From: Pseudomonas sp. CFII64
Lineage (GTDB): Bacteria; Pseudomonadota; Gammaproteobacteria; Pseudomonadales; Pseudomonadaceae
DNA: 64,000 nt
Direction of reading: 5' to 3'
Assembly (NCBI RefSeq): GCF_000416235.1
Contig: NZ_ATLO01000028.1
Span: 124,001-188,000, forward strand
The translations under genes were made by a program, and so were the position numbers. Under the pieces are notes generated by a model. It was not told where the DNA came from, did no database searches, and worked only from the letters and a program-made list of their open reading frames with translations. Shown here piece after piece: positions 19,371 through 26,591 of the stretch. Within the stretch, counting starts at the first letter, position 1. Every line of letters begins with the position of its first letter.

Positions 19371-19396
19371 GTCCGCTCCGGCCTGCCGGAGCGGAC
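19371..19396 (+). terminator. Strong hairpin after the glycine-zipper gene
   Basis: GTCCGCTCCGGC (19371-19382) and GCCGGAGCGGAC (19385-19396) form a perfect 12-bp stem with a 2-nt loop. There is no T-run, so it may act as a bidirectional end or mRNA stabiliser. Confidence 0.55.
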
Positions 19397-19698
19397 TGGT
19401 AAGGCACTGAAACAGAGCCTGACCTGTCAGACGTCCCGCCACATGGATCTGGCAGTCCTCAACTAAAGATTGCTCCGGCTTGCTGCTGCATCCAAACGCG
19501 CAACATAGAGAAAGTCTCGCACTCAAATGGATAGTTCATAGTCCGGACTTATCAAGCATGACGTAATATTTTTATAACGCCCCACCCACTTTGATGCCCA
19601 CGCTAGAGACCTTATCCAGTCCATAGCGGTTAACTCGAACTGCATTTGTTTATCAGCGCTGTTTACTCGTAAAACCTGTCTTGCTAAGTTATCAGCAA
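19397..19698. other. AT-richer non-coding stretch
   Basis: Between the hairpin and the first DUF1652-like gene I see no convincing frame and no tRNA. The sequence becomes visibly AT-richer toward 19560-19700, where the accessory gene pair begins. Confidence 0.5.
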
Positions 19699-20058
19699 AT
19701 GGCTCGGACTTATGACATGATTTCATTAGCATCCGCTTATTTGGCAAAAGCACTCGGCGCTCGTCTGCAGCATTACAGGGTTCAGTGTAAATTTCTCAAG
19801 AATGGAACATTAGAGTTAGTGTTAACTCACATTGACAGTCGTGAAACATACGCTATTTCAGGGATCGCTAAAATGAATTACTTCAATACGCTTGCCGTGA
19901 CCCGGCTGGCCGGTTTTTTATTGTCCGAAATTGAAACATGTCAAAGGTGGAGTCTTCTGAATTCTGGCGCTTTGCCTGCAACCCGTCAGCGCAAGACAGA
20001 GCGTCGCTCTGTAAAAAATCCGGTGCCCACTGCGGGCTTTTCTCTGTTCGGCGTATGA
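19699..20058 (+). CDS. DUF1652-like protein (copy 1), coupled to an HTH gene
   Basis: About 119 residues from the ATG at 19699; a TTG at 19681 is also possible. The core ALGARLQHYRVQCKF, then LELVLTHIDSRETYAISGI and FLLSEIE, resembles DUF1652 and the gene at 20494-20829. The family has no known biochemical function. Its stop codon overlaps the ATG of the following HTH gene (ATGA at 20055-20058), so the two are translationally coupled. Base composition is lower in GC than in the flanks, a sign of transfer. Confidence 0.6.
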   Translation: MARTYDMISLASAYLAKALGARLQHYRVQCKFLKNGTLELVLTHIDSRETYAISGIAKMNYFNTLAVTRLAGFLLSEIETCQRWSLLNSGALPATRQRKTERRSVKNPVPTAGFSLFGV

Positions 20059-20444
20059 ACACTTTGCATGTCAGGTTGCGCGACGAGCGGATCCGGGTCG
20101 GTATGCCTCAGTACTCCTTTGCAGCGATAGGCGGCGTCAAGCCTAACGCGCAGGTCAAGTACGAGAGCGGGCGTCGGCTGCCCCGGGGTGACTATCTGGC
20201 TGCAATTGCCAGCACCGGCATCGACCTGCTGTTCATTCTCACAGGAAAACGCTCGGTCGGACTGTCGCAACTCGTCGGCCACGAACGAGTATTCATCGCG
20301 GCCTATCGGAATATAGGGGGTATTGACAGACAACTCATGGAGCATCTTCTATTCCGCTTGAATGGCTTTGTGAACGATAGCCCTGAAGCGCGTAGAGTTG
20401 CATTCCATGACGGGATCGATGCAACACGAATGTTCAATGGATAA
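20055..20444 (+). CDS. Small XRE-type helix-turn-helix regulator (copy 2)
   Basis: 129 residues. Its N-terminal half matches the protein at 14381-14749: RLRDERIRVGMPQYSFAAIG, NAQVKYESGRRLPRGDYLAA, IASTGIDLLFILTGKRSVGL. The C-terminal half has diverged. The start overlaps the stop of the DUF1652-like gene by 4 bases, which suggests coupled production of the two proteins. Confidence 0.8.
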   Translation: MNTLHVRLRDERIRVGMPQYSFAAIGGVKPNAQVKYESGRRLPRGDYLAAIASTGIDLLFILTGKRSVGLSQLVGHERVFIAAYRNIGGIDRQLMEHLLFRLNGFVNDSPEARRVAFHDGIDATRMFNG

Positions 20445-20493
20445 CAATTAAGCACAGGCAATGCCTTTCGTACTCTAAGGAAGAGGAGTCGTT

Positions 20494-20829
20494 ATGAAGC
20501 TGCTGTCCAATCATCAGATAAGCAATGTTCTTGAAGCCCGACTTCGGGATTATAAAGTTTCGTGTAAAGGAACCGATAACAACGTGATCTCGCTCGTGTT
20601 AACACACGCTTACACACAGGCTGTTTATGGCGTGTCCGGTATCCGGCCAGCGGATTATAGGGGGCCTTATGGCGCTACTATCCTGGCTAAAACTCTCCTG
20701 GAAGCTATCCAGAGCGAGTGCGTTGCAGAGGGATCGGGAATAGGGAAAGTGATCTCAATCACACGGCCTGTAGAACCACGGCCTGCCCCACGCAACCTGA
20801 CGGTATTGAAGCTGCTCGCTGGACACTGA
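20494..20829 (+). CDS. DUF1652-like protein (copy 2)
   Basis: 111 residues; GGAAGAGGAG lies just upstream of the ATG. LEARLRDYKVSCKG, ISLVLTHAYTQAVYGVSGI and LAKTLLEAIQSE align with copy 1 at 19699-20058, and more loosely with the canonical DUF1652 protein at 45868-46125. The C-terminal tail (about 85-111) is basic and Pro-rich. It follows the HTH gene by 50 bp and is probably co-transcribed. Function unknown. Confidence 0.65.
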   Translation: MKLLSNHQISNVLEARLRDYKVSCKGTDNNVISLVLTHAYTQAVYGVSGIRPADYRGPYGATILAKTLLEAIQSECVAEGSGIGKVISITRPVEPRPAPRNLTVLKLLAGH

Positions 20830-20848
20830 AAGGTCCAGGGATGATGAC

Positions 20849-20872
20849 AGGCCCCGCTTGAATCGGGGCCTT
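20849..20872. terminator. Bidirectional terminator
   Basis: AGGCCCCG (20849-20856) pairs with CGGGGCCT (20864-20871) around a short loop. It separates the plus-strand DUF1652-like gene from the convergent gvpU-like gene. Confidence 0.7.
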
Positions 20873-20885
20873 GGGAGATTGGCGC

Positions 20886-21356
20886 TTATTTACGAGCAAT
20901 GAGCCCGATCGTGAATCCGGTCACCGAGGCAATTTTCCCACGCCACAGCACACCTTCTGCGCAGATGGGGTTCTGCTCGTTTGAGTAAGTCTTGCAGTCC
21001 TTCAAATGAATGAAGTGGAACTCCGGGGTATCGTCCGAGGATTCGCCTGGGCGAAACGACAGAATCATTTCCTTCATCGAGGCGTCGGTACCGTTGTTGA
21101 ACTGGGCAAAGGGCGCAGAAATATCGGCTGCCAATTGCTCAAAATAGGCGTCGTGGGAAATCAGCTGACCTGAGACAAGGTTGCCACCGACAGTTAGCGT
21201 GATGCCCATCTCGACCTTGGTGTTTGCGACAAATTTGACCAGCCACTGCAGCAGCCAATCGATCTGTTTGCCCTGCCACTTCAAATGCGAAAGCGCGTCC
21301 TCGATTTCACCGCTGGCTGACGTATCCGACTGCTGGTTCTGGCGTGCGTCTGTCAT
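20886..21356 (-). CDS. GvpU-like protein (orphan gas-vesicle accessory family)
   Basis: 156 residues from the ATG at 21356, preceded by a perfect GGAGG. After a polar N-terminus the protein shows WLLQWLVKFVANTKVEMGIT, LTVGGNLVSGQLISHDAYFE, FHFIHLKDCK and LWRGKIASVTGFTIGLI, the pattern of Bacillus GvpU. GvpU is a gas-vesicle accessory protein reported to modulate vesicle clustering. No gvpA or other gvp gene is present, so a separate role is likely in Pseudomonas. Confidence 0.75.
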   Translation of the reverse strand: MTDARQNQQSDTSASGEIEDALSHLKWQGKQIDWLLQWLVKFVANTKVEMGITLTVGGNLVSGQLISHDAYFEQLAADISAPFAQFNNGTDASMKEMILSFRPGESSDDTPEFHFIHLKDCKTYSNEQNPICAEGVLWRGKIASVTGFTIGLIARK

Positions 21357-21633
21357 TGTTGCCTCCGTGCTACACAAAATGGAGTCCAAGCTATACACCA
21401 CCGAGATCCAAAACAAAACAGCGCAATGTCCGTGCCGAGAGGACGAAGTCAATGCTCATTATCAGACGCAGATCACGTTTGCCTCGGCTTGGCTATCATG
21501 GACAAGCCGCGTAGAGCCATGATTCTCAAGCGTTTTATTTTGGTGACCTGGCAAGATTCTGTTGCAGATAAGGGGTCTGCAAGCTTGCTTCAAGGGAGCT
21601 GGATGTATATCCTCGCTGCTCTTCTGCAAGACC

Positions 21634-21718
21634 GCCCCGATGGCGAAATTGGTAGACGCAAGGGACTTAAAATCCCTCGTTCTAGGACGTGCCGGTTCGA
21701 CCCCGGCTCGGGGCACCA
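21634..21718 (+). tRNA. tRNA-Leu (anticodon UAA)
   Basis: 85 nt including the encoded CCA (21716-21718). Acceptor stem GCCCCGA pairs with TCGGGGC. The anticodon arm AGGGA-CTTAAAA-TCCCT gives anticodon TAA. The long variable arm and the T arm (CCGGTTCGACCCCGG) fit tRNA-Leu. Confidence 0.97.
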
Positions 21719-21723
21719 TTCTT

Positions 21724-21748
21724 GAAAGCCGCGCACTGCGCGGCTTTC
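21724..21748 (+). terminator. Terminator after tRNA-Leu
   Basis: GAAAGCCGCGC (21724-21734) and GCGCGGCTTTC (21738-21748) form a perfect 11-bp stem with a 3-nt loop. Confidence 0.8.
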
Positions 21749-21826
21749 GTCGTTTCAGGGGGTTGAACAAGCCCTTTCAAAATTGGCAAACAACTCATAC
21801 CGTCCACAAAACGACCACATCGATGA

Positions 21827-22240
21827 TTAATGAACCCAGTCTTCGTAAGAGAGTCCCTCCACGCGACTGAACTCGCGCACGTTGTTTGTGACCAACGTGC
21901 AGCCCATAGCAATCGCATGGCCGGCAATAGCGGTGTCGTTATCACCAATGCCCTGCCCTGACTGAGTGAGAATTTGCTTGACCTCAATCGTGGCGTCTAC
22001 TGCGCTTCGATTCCAGGGTAAGACCTCGTCCAGTCGCGTCACAAATTCATCAACCAGTGTTTTATGTCTGGGCGACGCCTTTTTGCCGATCTGCCCGTAA
22101 CGCATTTCGGCGTAAGTGATTGCAGATATAACGATCCGGTTATTGCGCGCTACTTCGGCTGCCAGACGCTGCAGAACAGACTCTGGCCGCTCGCGCATGA
22201 TGAAAGAGCAAATGCAGGTATCGAGCATGTACGTTGTCAC
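21827..22240 (-). CDS. vapC: VapC-family PIN-domain ribonuclease toxin
   Basis: 137 residues. PIN-domain acidic residues are in place: Asp7 (YMLDTC), Glu45 (TYAEMRYG), Asp100 and Asp102 (GIGDNDT). VTNNVREFSRV, then LSYEDWV, ends the fold as in tRNA(fMet)-cleaving VapC proteins. Its ATG overlaps the vapB stop by 4 bases (22237-22240), the usual coupled antitoxin-toxin arrangement. Target specificity is inferred from the family, not shown. Confidence 0.92.
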   Translation of the reverse strand: MTTYMLDTCICSFIMRERPESVLQRLAAEVARNNRIVISAITYAEMRYGQIGKKASPRHKTLVDEFVTRLDEVLPWNRSAVDATIEVKQILTQSGQGIGDNDTAIAGHAIAMGCTLVTNNVREFSRVEGLSYEDWVH

Positions 22241-22467
22241 AGATTGAACCTGCCTTCATCACTGACAATACTCGGCCGCTCGTTTAGATAATCCACGTCC
22301 GCCTTGGGTAGTTCGGCTAGAGATGTCCAGCTTGGACGCACCGGGCGCAGGGTAATCGTGTCACCCACGCGAGTAATTTCCAGCTCGCCTACACCGTCAT
22401 AGGCCATGTCATTGGGCAAGCGGATCGCTTGATTTTTGCCGTTTTTGAAAATTGAGACCGTCCGCAT
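22237..22467 (-). CDS. vapB: VapB-type antitoxin
   Basis: 76 residues from the ATG at 22467, with AGAGGAAG upstream. The N-terminal AbrB/SpoVT swapped-hairpin domain (MRTVSIFKNGKNQAIRLP, then GELEITRVGDTITLRP) binds DNA. The acidic C-terminus (ADVDYLNERPSIVSDEG) wraps VapC. It normally represses its own operon with VapC. Confidence 0.9.
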   Translation of the reverse strand: MRTVSIFKNGKNQAIRLPNDMAYDGVGELEITRVGDTITLRPVRPSWTSLAELPKADVDYLNERPSIVSDEGRFNL

Positions 22468-22643
22468 AACATCGCTTCCTCTACATATGTCTGACCTATG
22501 CATTGTAGTAAGACGCCAAAGCCTATGCAAGGCATATGCACGAAAACCTGCCTGTGCTTTCTTGCGCAGATCTTAAATGTTGTCTGATCGCAAACTGAGC
22601 AAAACCGGCATTCGAACCCTATGCCATCGAAACGGAGGTCGAA

Positions 22644-22946
22644 TCAGCTCTGCTGCGCCAATATCACCGCCAGTAAACCCGGAAAGCGACTGTCCAGTTC
22701 TTCCCTGCGCAGTGAGTTCATGTGGGTGGTCCCCACGCTTTGGGTCCTGACCAGGCCAGCGTCGCGCAATACACGAAAGTGGTGGGACATGCTTGACTTG
22801 GGTCTTCCGCCGTCCAGTTCGCCACAACTGGCATCGATGACCCGGCCGAGGTGGCGAACGATTTCCAGGCGCACGGGATCGCTCAGGGCATAGAAGACCC
22901 GTTCGAGGCTGAAATCAGTCACTGGAGGATGTTTGAATGGTCGCAT
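22644..22946 (-). CDS. ArsR-family winged-helix repressor
   Basis: 100 residues from the ATG at 22946. The winged helix spans about 12-85: FYALSDPVRLEIVRHLG, then SSMSHHFRVLRDAGLV as the recognition region, then the wing. It has no CVC metal site of the metal-sensing ArsR proteins, so it probably senses an organic or redox signal. It is divergent from xenA, and the palindrome at 22982-23003 lies between the two starts. An upstream ATG at 22982 would run into that palindrome and is less likely. Confidence 0.85.
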   Translation of the reverse strand: MRPFKHPPVTDFSLERVFYALSDPVRLEIVRHLGRVIDASCGELDGGRPKSSMSHHFRVLRDAGLVRTQSVGTTHMNSLRREELDSRFPGLLAVILAQQS

Positions 22947-22981
22947 GGGCGGATCATACACAGGGATTTGCCAGACGGCCA

Positions 22982-23003
22982 TTGTTCGAATAGTATCGAA
23001 CAA
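22982..23003. promoter_or_regulatory. Palindromic operator between arsR and xenA
   Basis: TTGTTCGA (22982-22989) and TCGAACAA (22996-23003) are perfect 8-bp arms around ATAGTA. It is 36 bp from the arsR ATG and 31 bp from the xenA ATG. Probable binding site of the ArsR protein. Confidence 0.7.
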
Positions 23004-23033
23004 CCGAATTTTCAATTGACCTGAGGTCTGACC

Positions 23034-24122
23034 ATGTCTGCTTTGTTCCAACCCTACACCCTCAAAGACGTCACGCTGCGCAATCGCATTGCCGTGCCGC
23101 CCATGTGCCAATACACCGCTGTCGATGGCTTGATCAACGAATGGCACCAGGTGCATCTGGCCGCCATCGCTCGCGGCGGCGCGGGCCTGGTCATCGTGGA
23201 AGCCACGGCGGTTGCCCCTGAAGGCCGTATCACGCCGGGCTGCACCGGCATCTGGAACGACGAACTGGCCCAGGCGTTCGTGCCGGTGGTGCAAGCGATC
23301 AAGGCTGCCGGATCGGTGCCGGGCATCCAGATCGCCCACGCCGGTCGCAAGGCCAGCGCCAACCGTCCATGGGAAGGCGACGATCATATTGCCGCCGATG
23401 ATGCGCGCGGTTGGGACACCATTGCGCCCTCTTCCATCGCCTTCGGTGCCAATCTGCCGAAACAACCCAAAGCAATGACTCTGGACGATATCGCCCGTGT
23501 TCGTGACGATTTCGTCGCGGCGGCCCGTCGTGCGCGGGATGCAGGTTTCGAGTGGCTGGAACTGCACTTCGCCCACGGCTACCTGGCGCAGACGTTCTTC
23601 TCCGAGCACTCCAATCATCGTGAAGACGCTTACGGCGGCAGTTTCGAAAACCGCAGCCGCTTCCTGCTGGAAACGCTGGCGGCAGTGCGCGATGTCTGGC
23701 CGGAAAACCTGCCGTTGACCGCCCGTTTCGGTGTGCTTGAGTTCGATGGCCGCGACGAGCAAACCCTGGTGGAGTCCATCGAATTGACGCGTCAGTTCAA
23801 AGCCGCCGGCCTGGACATGCTCAGCGTCAGCATCGGCTTCACGATCCCTGAAACCAATATTCCCTGGGCGCCAGCGTTCATGGGCCCGATTGCCGAACGT
23901 GTGCGTCGTGAAGCGGGTATTCCGGTGTCCTCGGCATGGGGCTTCGGCACTCCGGCAATCGCCGAGCAAGTGGTCAAGGACGGGCAACTGGATCTGGTCA
24001 TGGTTGGCCGTGCTCACTTGGCGAACCCGCACTGGGCCTATTTCGCTGCCAAGGAACTGGGTGTGGAACGCGCTTCCTGGACATTGCCCGCCCCTTACGC
24101 TCATTGGCTAGAACGTTACTGA
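23034..24122 (+). CDS. xenA: Xenobiotic/ene reductase XenA (Old Yellow Enzyme family)
   Basis: 362 residues, very close to Pseudomonas putida XenA along the whole length (SALFQPYTLKDVTLRNRIAV, PPMCQY with the flavin-tuning Cys, IQIAHAGRKASANRPWEGDD, ELHFAHGYL, TLPAPYAHWLERY). It is an FMN TIM barrel that reduces activated C=C bonds, nitro groups and nitrate esters with NADPH. Regulation by the divergent ArsR protein is suggested by the shared palindrome. Confidence 0.95.
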   Translation: MSALFQPYTLKDVTLRNRIAVPPMCQYTAVDGLINEWHQVHLAAIARGGAGLVIVEATAVAPEGRITPGCTGIWNDELAQAFVPVVQAIKAAGSVPGIQIAHAGRKASANRPWEGDDHIAADDARGWDTIAPSSIAFGANLPKQPKAMTLDDIARVRDDFVAAARRARDAGFEWLELHFAHGYLAQTFFSEHSNHREDAYGGSFENRSRFLLETLAAVRDVWPENLPLTARFGVLEFDGRDEQTLVESIELTRQFKAAGLDMLSVSIGFTIPETNIPWAPAFMGPIAERVRREAGIPVSSAWGFGTPAIAEQVVKDGQLDLVMVGRAHLANPHWAYFAAKELGVERASWTLPAPYAHWLERY

Positions 24123-24140
24123 CAGCGAGCGGCATCAAAC

Positions 24141-24168
24141 AAAAAGGCGACCAACAGGTCGCCTTTTT
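24141..24168. terminator. Bidirectional Rho-independent terminator after xenA
   Basis: AAAAAGGCGACC, loop AACA, GGTCGCCTTTTT: a perfect 12-bp stem with A-tract and T-tract, serving both xenA and the convergent deacetylase gene. Confidence 0.92.
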
Positions 24169-24187
24169 CACAGCTGTAATCTTTGCA

Positions 24188-25087
24188 TCACTGCGAATTG
24201 GCGCCCCAGATCCAGTTCCACATCCCTGGCAAATGCACCGGCTCGTCGCCGTTCTGAACGGTGCGCGCCAGTGCTGCGCGCAACAATCCCGACTGTTCAT
24301 CGTAAAACGGCTTGTCGGCAGTCCTCACCCCTGTTGCCTTGGCGCTGTCGAGCAAAATCTGCAGGTATTCCCGAGCGTGCCGGGCTGAATAGCGATTCAG
24401 GTCATGGAAGGTCACTACTACCGGAACCACGCCATCCACCGTGGGCAGCTCACCGGCTGCGATGCGCTGGCGAACTTCGGAAAGTTGCCTGAGCATATTG
24501 GCGCGCCTGCGCGGGCTGGCATTGAAACCCCAGATTTTTCCGTCATTGGCGCTTACGTCGGTCAGCAAAACCTGCAGGCCGTGACGCTGATAAGCGGCAA
24601 AGGTGCGTTTGTCGTAATTCCAGAACGGCGGGCGAACCAGCGCAGGCGGCGCACCCGTGATCGCAGCGATGGCAGCACTGCCAGCGCTCAGGGATTGCTC
24701 AAGGGCTTCAGGCGACAAGGATCGATGATTGGTGTGCCTGGGCGTTGCGGTATGGAACGCCAGGATATGCCCTGCCGCGTTTTCCCGACGCATCACCCGC
24801 TGGCCGCGCTCGCTGCCGCCTGCTCGCGCCGCGCCGGTTTGCACAAAAAACACGGCCTTTATGTTCGGCTGCACTGGATTGCTCTTCAGGCTGTCCAGAA
24901 CCGTCAGGGTTGGATTGGCGAACCCCGACGCGCTTGGACCATCGTCAAAGGTCAGCAAAAACCGGATCGGGGCTTGTGACTGGAGACGCTGGGACGTCTC
25001 TGCGGTCAACGAAATCGGCGCGGAAATACAACCGGCGAGGCTCGCCAGCATGGCGAGCCCGGTTAAAGCGTTGACGATACGTCTCAT
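24188..25087 (-). CDS. Polysaccharide deacetylase (NodB) family lipoprotein
   Basis: 299 residues. Lipoprotein signal with lipobox LAGC (Cys about 20), so the protein is membrane-anchored in the periplasm. NodB motifs follow: TFDDGPS with the catalytic Asp, HTATPRHTNH with the metal His pair, RPPFWNYD, and TFHDLN near the C-terminus. It would hydrolyse N- or O-acetyl groups of a glycan; the substrate is not evident. It stands alone between xenA and the polyamine operon. Confidence 0.85.
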   Translation of the reverse strand: MRRIVNALTGLAMLASLAGCISAPISLTAETSQRLQSQAPIRFLLTFDDGPSASGFANPTLTVLDSLKSNPVQPNIKAVFFVQTGAARAGGSERGQRVMRRENAAGHILAFHTATPRHTNHRSLSPEALEQSLSAGSAAIAAITGAPPALVRPPFWNYDKRTFAAYQRHGLQVLLTDVSANDGKIWGFNASPRRRANMLRQLSEVRQRIAAGELPTVDGVVPVVVTFHDLNRYSARHAREYLQILLDSAKATGVRTADKPFYDEQSGLLRAALARTVQNGDEPVHLPGMWNWIWGANSQ

Positions 25088-25145
25088 TGATCTGCTGTTG
25101 TCCGAGTGACCGACGTTGATCGCCGTGGATTATCCGGCGCTCAGT

Positions 25146-26510
25146 CTACTGGCCTCTTGCCGTCCCCGCATCCGCGTTTATCACCGGATCTGACACCACA
25201 ATGGCGTCAATCGTCATGAACCGGCGGCTGACCGTGCCATAAAGCGTCCAGCCCAGCATGGTGACGATCCCGCCCAGCATCATTGCGTTGGCGCCCGCGC
25301 TGTACAGCGCGTAATAGCTATACGCTGCGGCGATATAGGCAATTGCATTGGTGAACATGGCATCGCGCGGCGTCACACCCGCGACTTTCTGCATGGTCAT
25401 CAGTGCGGCCATGGACATCAGATAGGGAACCAGGTTGGTGACCACCGCCAGATTGACGATCATGTCGAACTGCTTGCTCAGGTCCGGGCTGATGGTCATG
25501 AGGGTCAGCGCCACCTGGCAGGCCAACAGCACCAGCATGCCGACGATAGGCACGTCTTTGGCAGTGGTTTTGGCGAACAGCTTGAGGAAGTAGCCCACAT
25601 CTGCAGAGCTCTTGAACACCTGGGCGATGGTGAACTGCCAACCCAGCAGCGAACCGATGCAGGCGATCACCATCAAGCCCATGATGATCTGCCCCACGAT
25701 GGGGGTGAACATGGTGGCGAACGCCAGGCCAAACGGCGCATTGGAGGCCGCCAGGTCCATGTTGGGGACGATCCCGGCGATCACGTTGGTGGACACGATG
25801 TAAATCACCGCCGACCCAAGGGTGCCACCCAATACGGCGATTGGCACATTGCGCTCGGGGTTCTCCACCGCATCGGTGTTGGCACACGCAGATTCCAGAC
25901 CGAGAAACGCCCACAGGGTGATTGAAATCGAGGCGCCCACGGCTTCAAAGAGCGGCATGTCATGGGGGTTCCAGGCTGCAACGTATAGCGATTTATCGAA
26001 CCAGAACCAACCCAGCACCGAAACGCCCAGGACCGGAATGACTACGCCCCAAATCGTCACGTTGCCGATTTGGCCGGTAATCCGCGCGCCACCGAAGTTG
26101 GCCACGGTGGTCAACACCAGAAGGCCTGCGGTAGCCATTGCGACGCCAATCGGGGTCAGCGTCATGTTGAACAGCACCGTTGCGTAGCCCACGGCGGTGA
26201 TCGCAATGGCCACGTTGGCAATCAGCAACGATACGCCATAGGTATAGTTGGACATGAAGTTGCCGGACCGGCCAAACGCATATTCGGCATAGCCGCCCAT
26301 GCCGCCAGGCTTGCGGCTGAACCGTCCGCACTTGGCAAAGGCATAGGCCAGCGCCAGGGAACCCAGCGCGGTGACGATCCAGGAAAAAATCGAGATCGTC
26401 CCCACCTGCGCCAGCTTGGACGGCAACAGGACAATCCCCGAGCCCAGCATGTTGATCGCCGTCAGCACCGTCAGCTGGACCACGTTCATTTTCTTGACTG
26501 CGCTAACCAT
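25146..26510 (-). CDS. Amino acid/amine antiporter, PotE-like (APC family)
   Basis: 454 residues and about 12 membrane helices. Typical of PotE/CadB: MNVVQLTVLTAINMLGSGI near the start, GGMGGYAEYAFG, and SITLWAFLGLESACANTDAV, where the Glu is the transport residue of the PotE/AdiC group. It is the distal gene of an operon with two amino-acid decarboxylases, so it most likely exchanges ornithine/putrescine or a similar amino acid and its amine. AGGAG precedes the ATG. Confidence 0.88.
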   Translation of the reverse strand: MVSAVKKMNVVQLTVLTAINMLGSGIVLLPSKLAQVGTISIFSWIVTALGSLALAYAFAKCGRFSRKPGGMGGYAEYAFGRSGNFMSNYTYGVSLLIANVAIAITAVGYATVLFNMTLTPIGVAMATAGLLVLTTVANFGGARITGQIGNVTIWGVVIPVLGVSVLGWFWFDKSLYVAAWNPHDMPLFEAVGASISITLWAFLGLESACANTDAVENPERNVPIAVLGGTLGSAVIYIVSTNVIAGIVPNMDLAASNAPFGLAFATMFTPIVGQIIMGLMVIACIGSLLGWQFTIAQVFKSSADVGYFLKLFAKTTAKDVPIVGMLVLLACQVALTLMTISPDLSKQFDMIVNLAVVTNLVPYLMSMAALMTMQKVAGVTPRDAMFTNAIAYIAAAYSYYALYSAGANAMMLGGIVTMLGWTLYGTVSRRFMTIDAIVVSDPVINADAGTARGQ

Positions 26511-26591
26511 GTTGCACTCCTGCGCCTTCTACAAAGCGCGGTATTCCAGTGAAAACGCCGACAAGGGTTTGCCGGCGCCCCTCAAGATGGA

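Noticed and set aside
22644..24104. 486-codon minus-strand frame across xenA
   Set aside because: Only its last 100 codons form a protein (the ArsR regulator). The upstream part is antisense to xenA and has no resemblance to any family.
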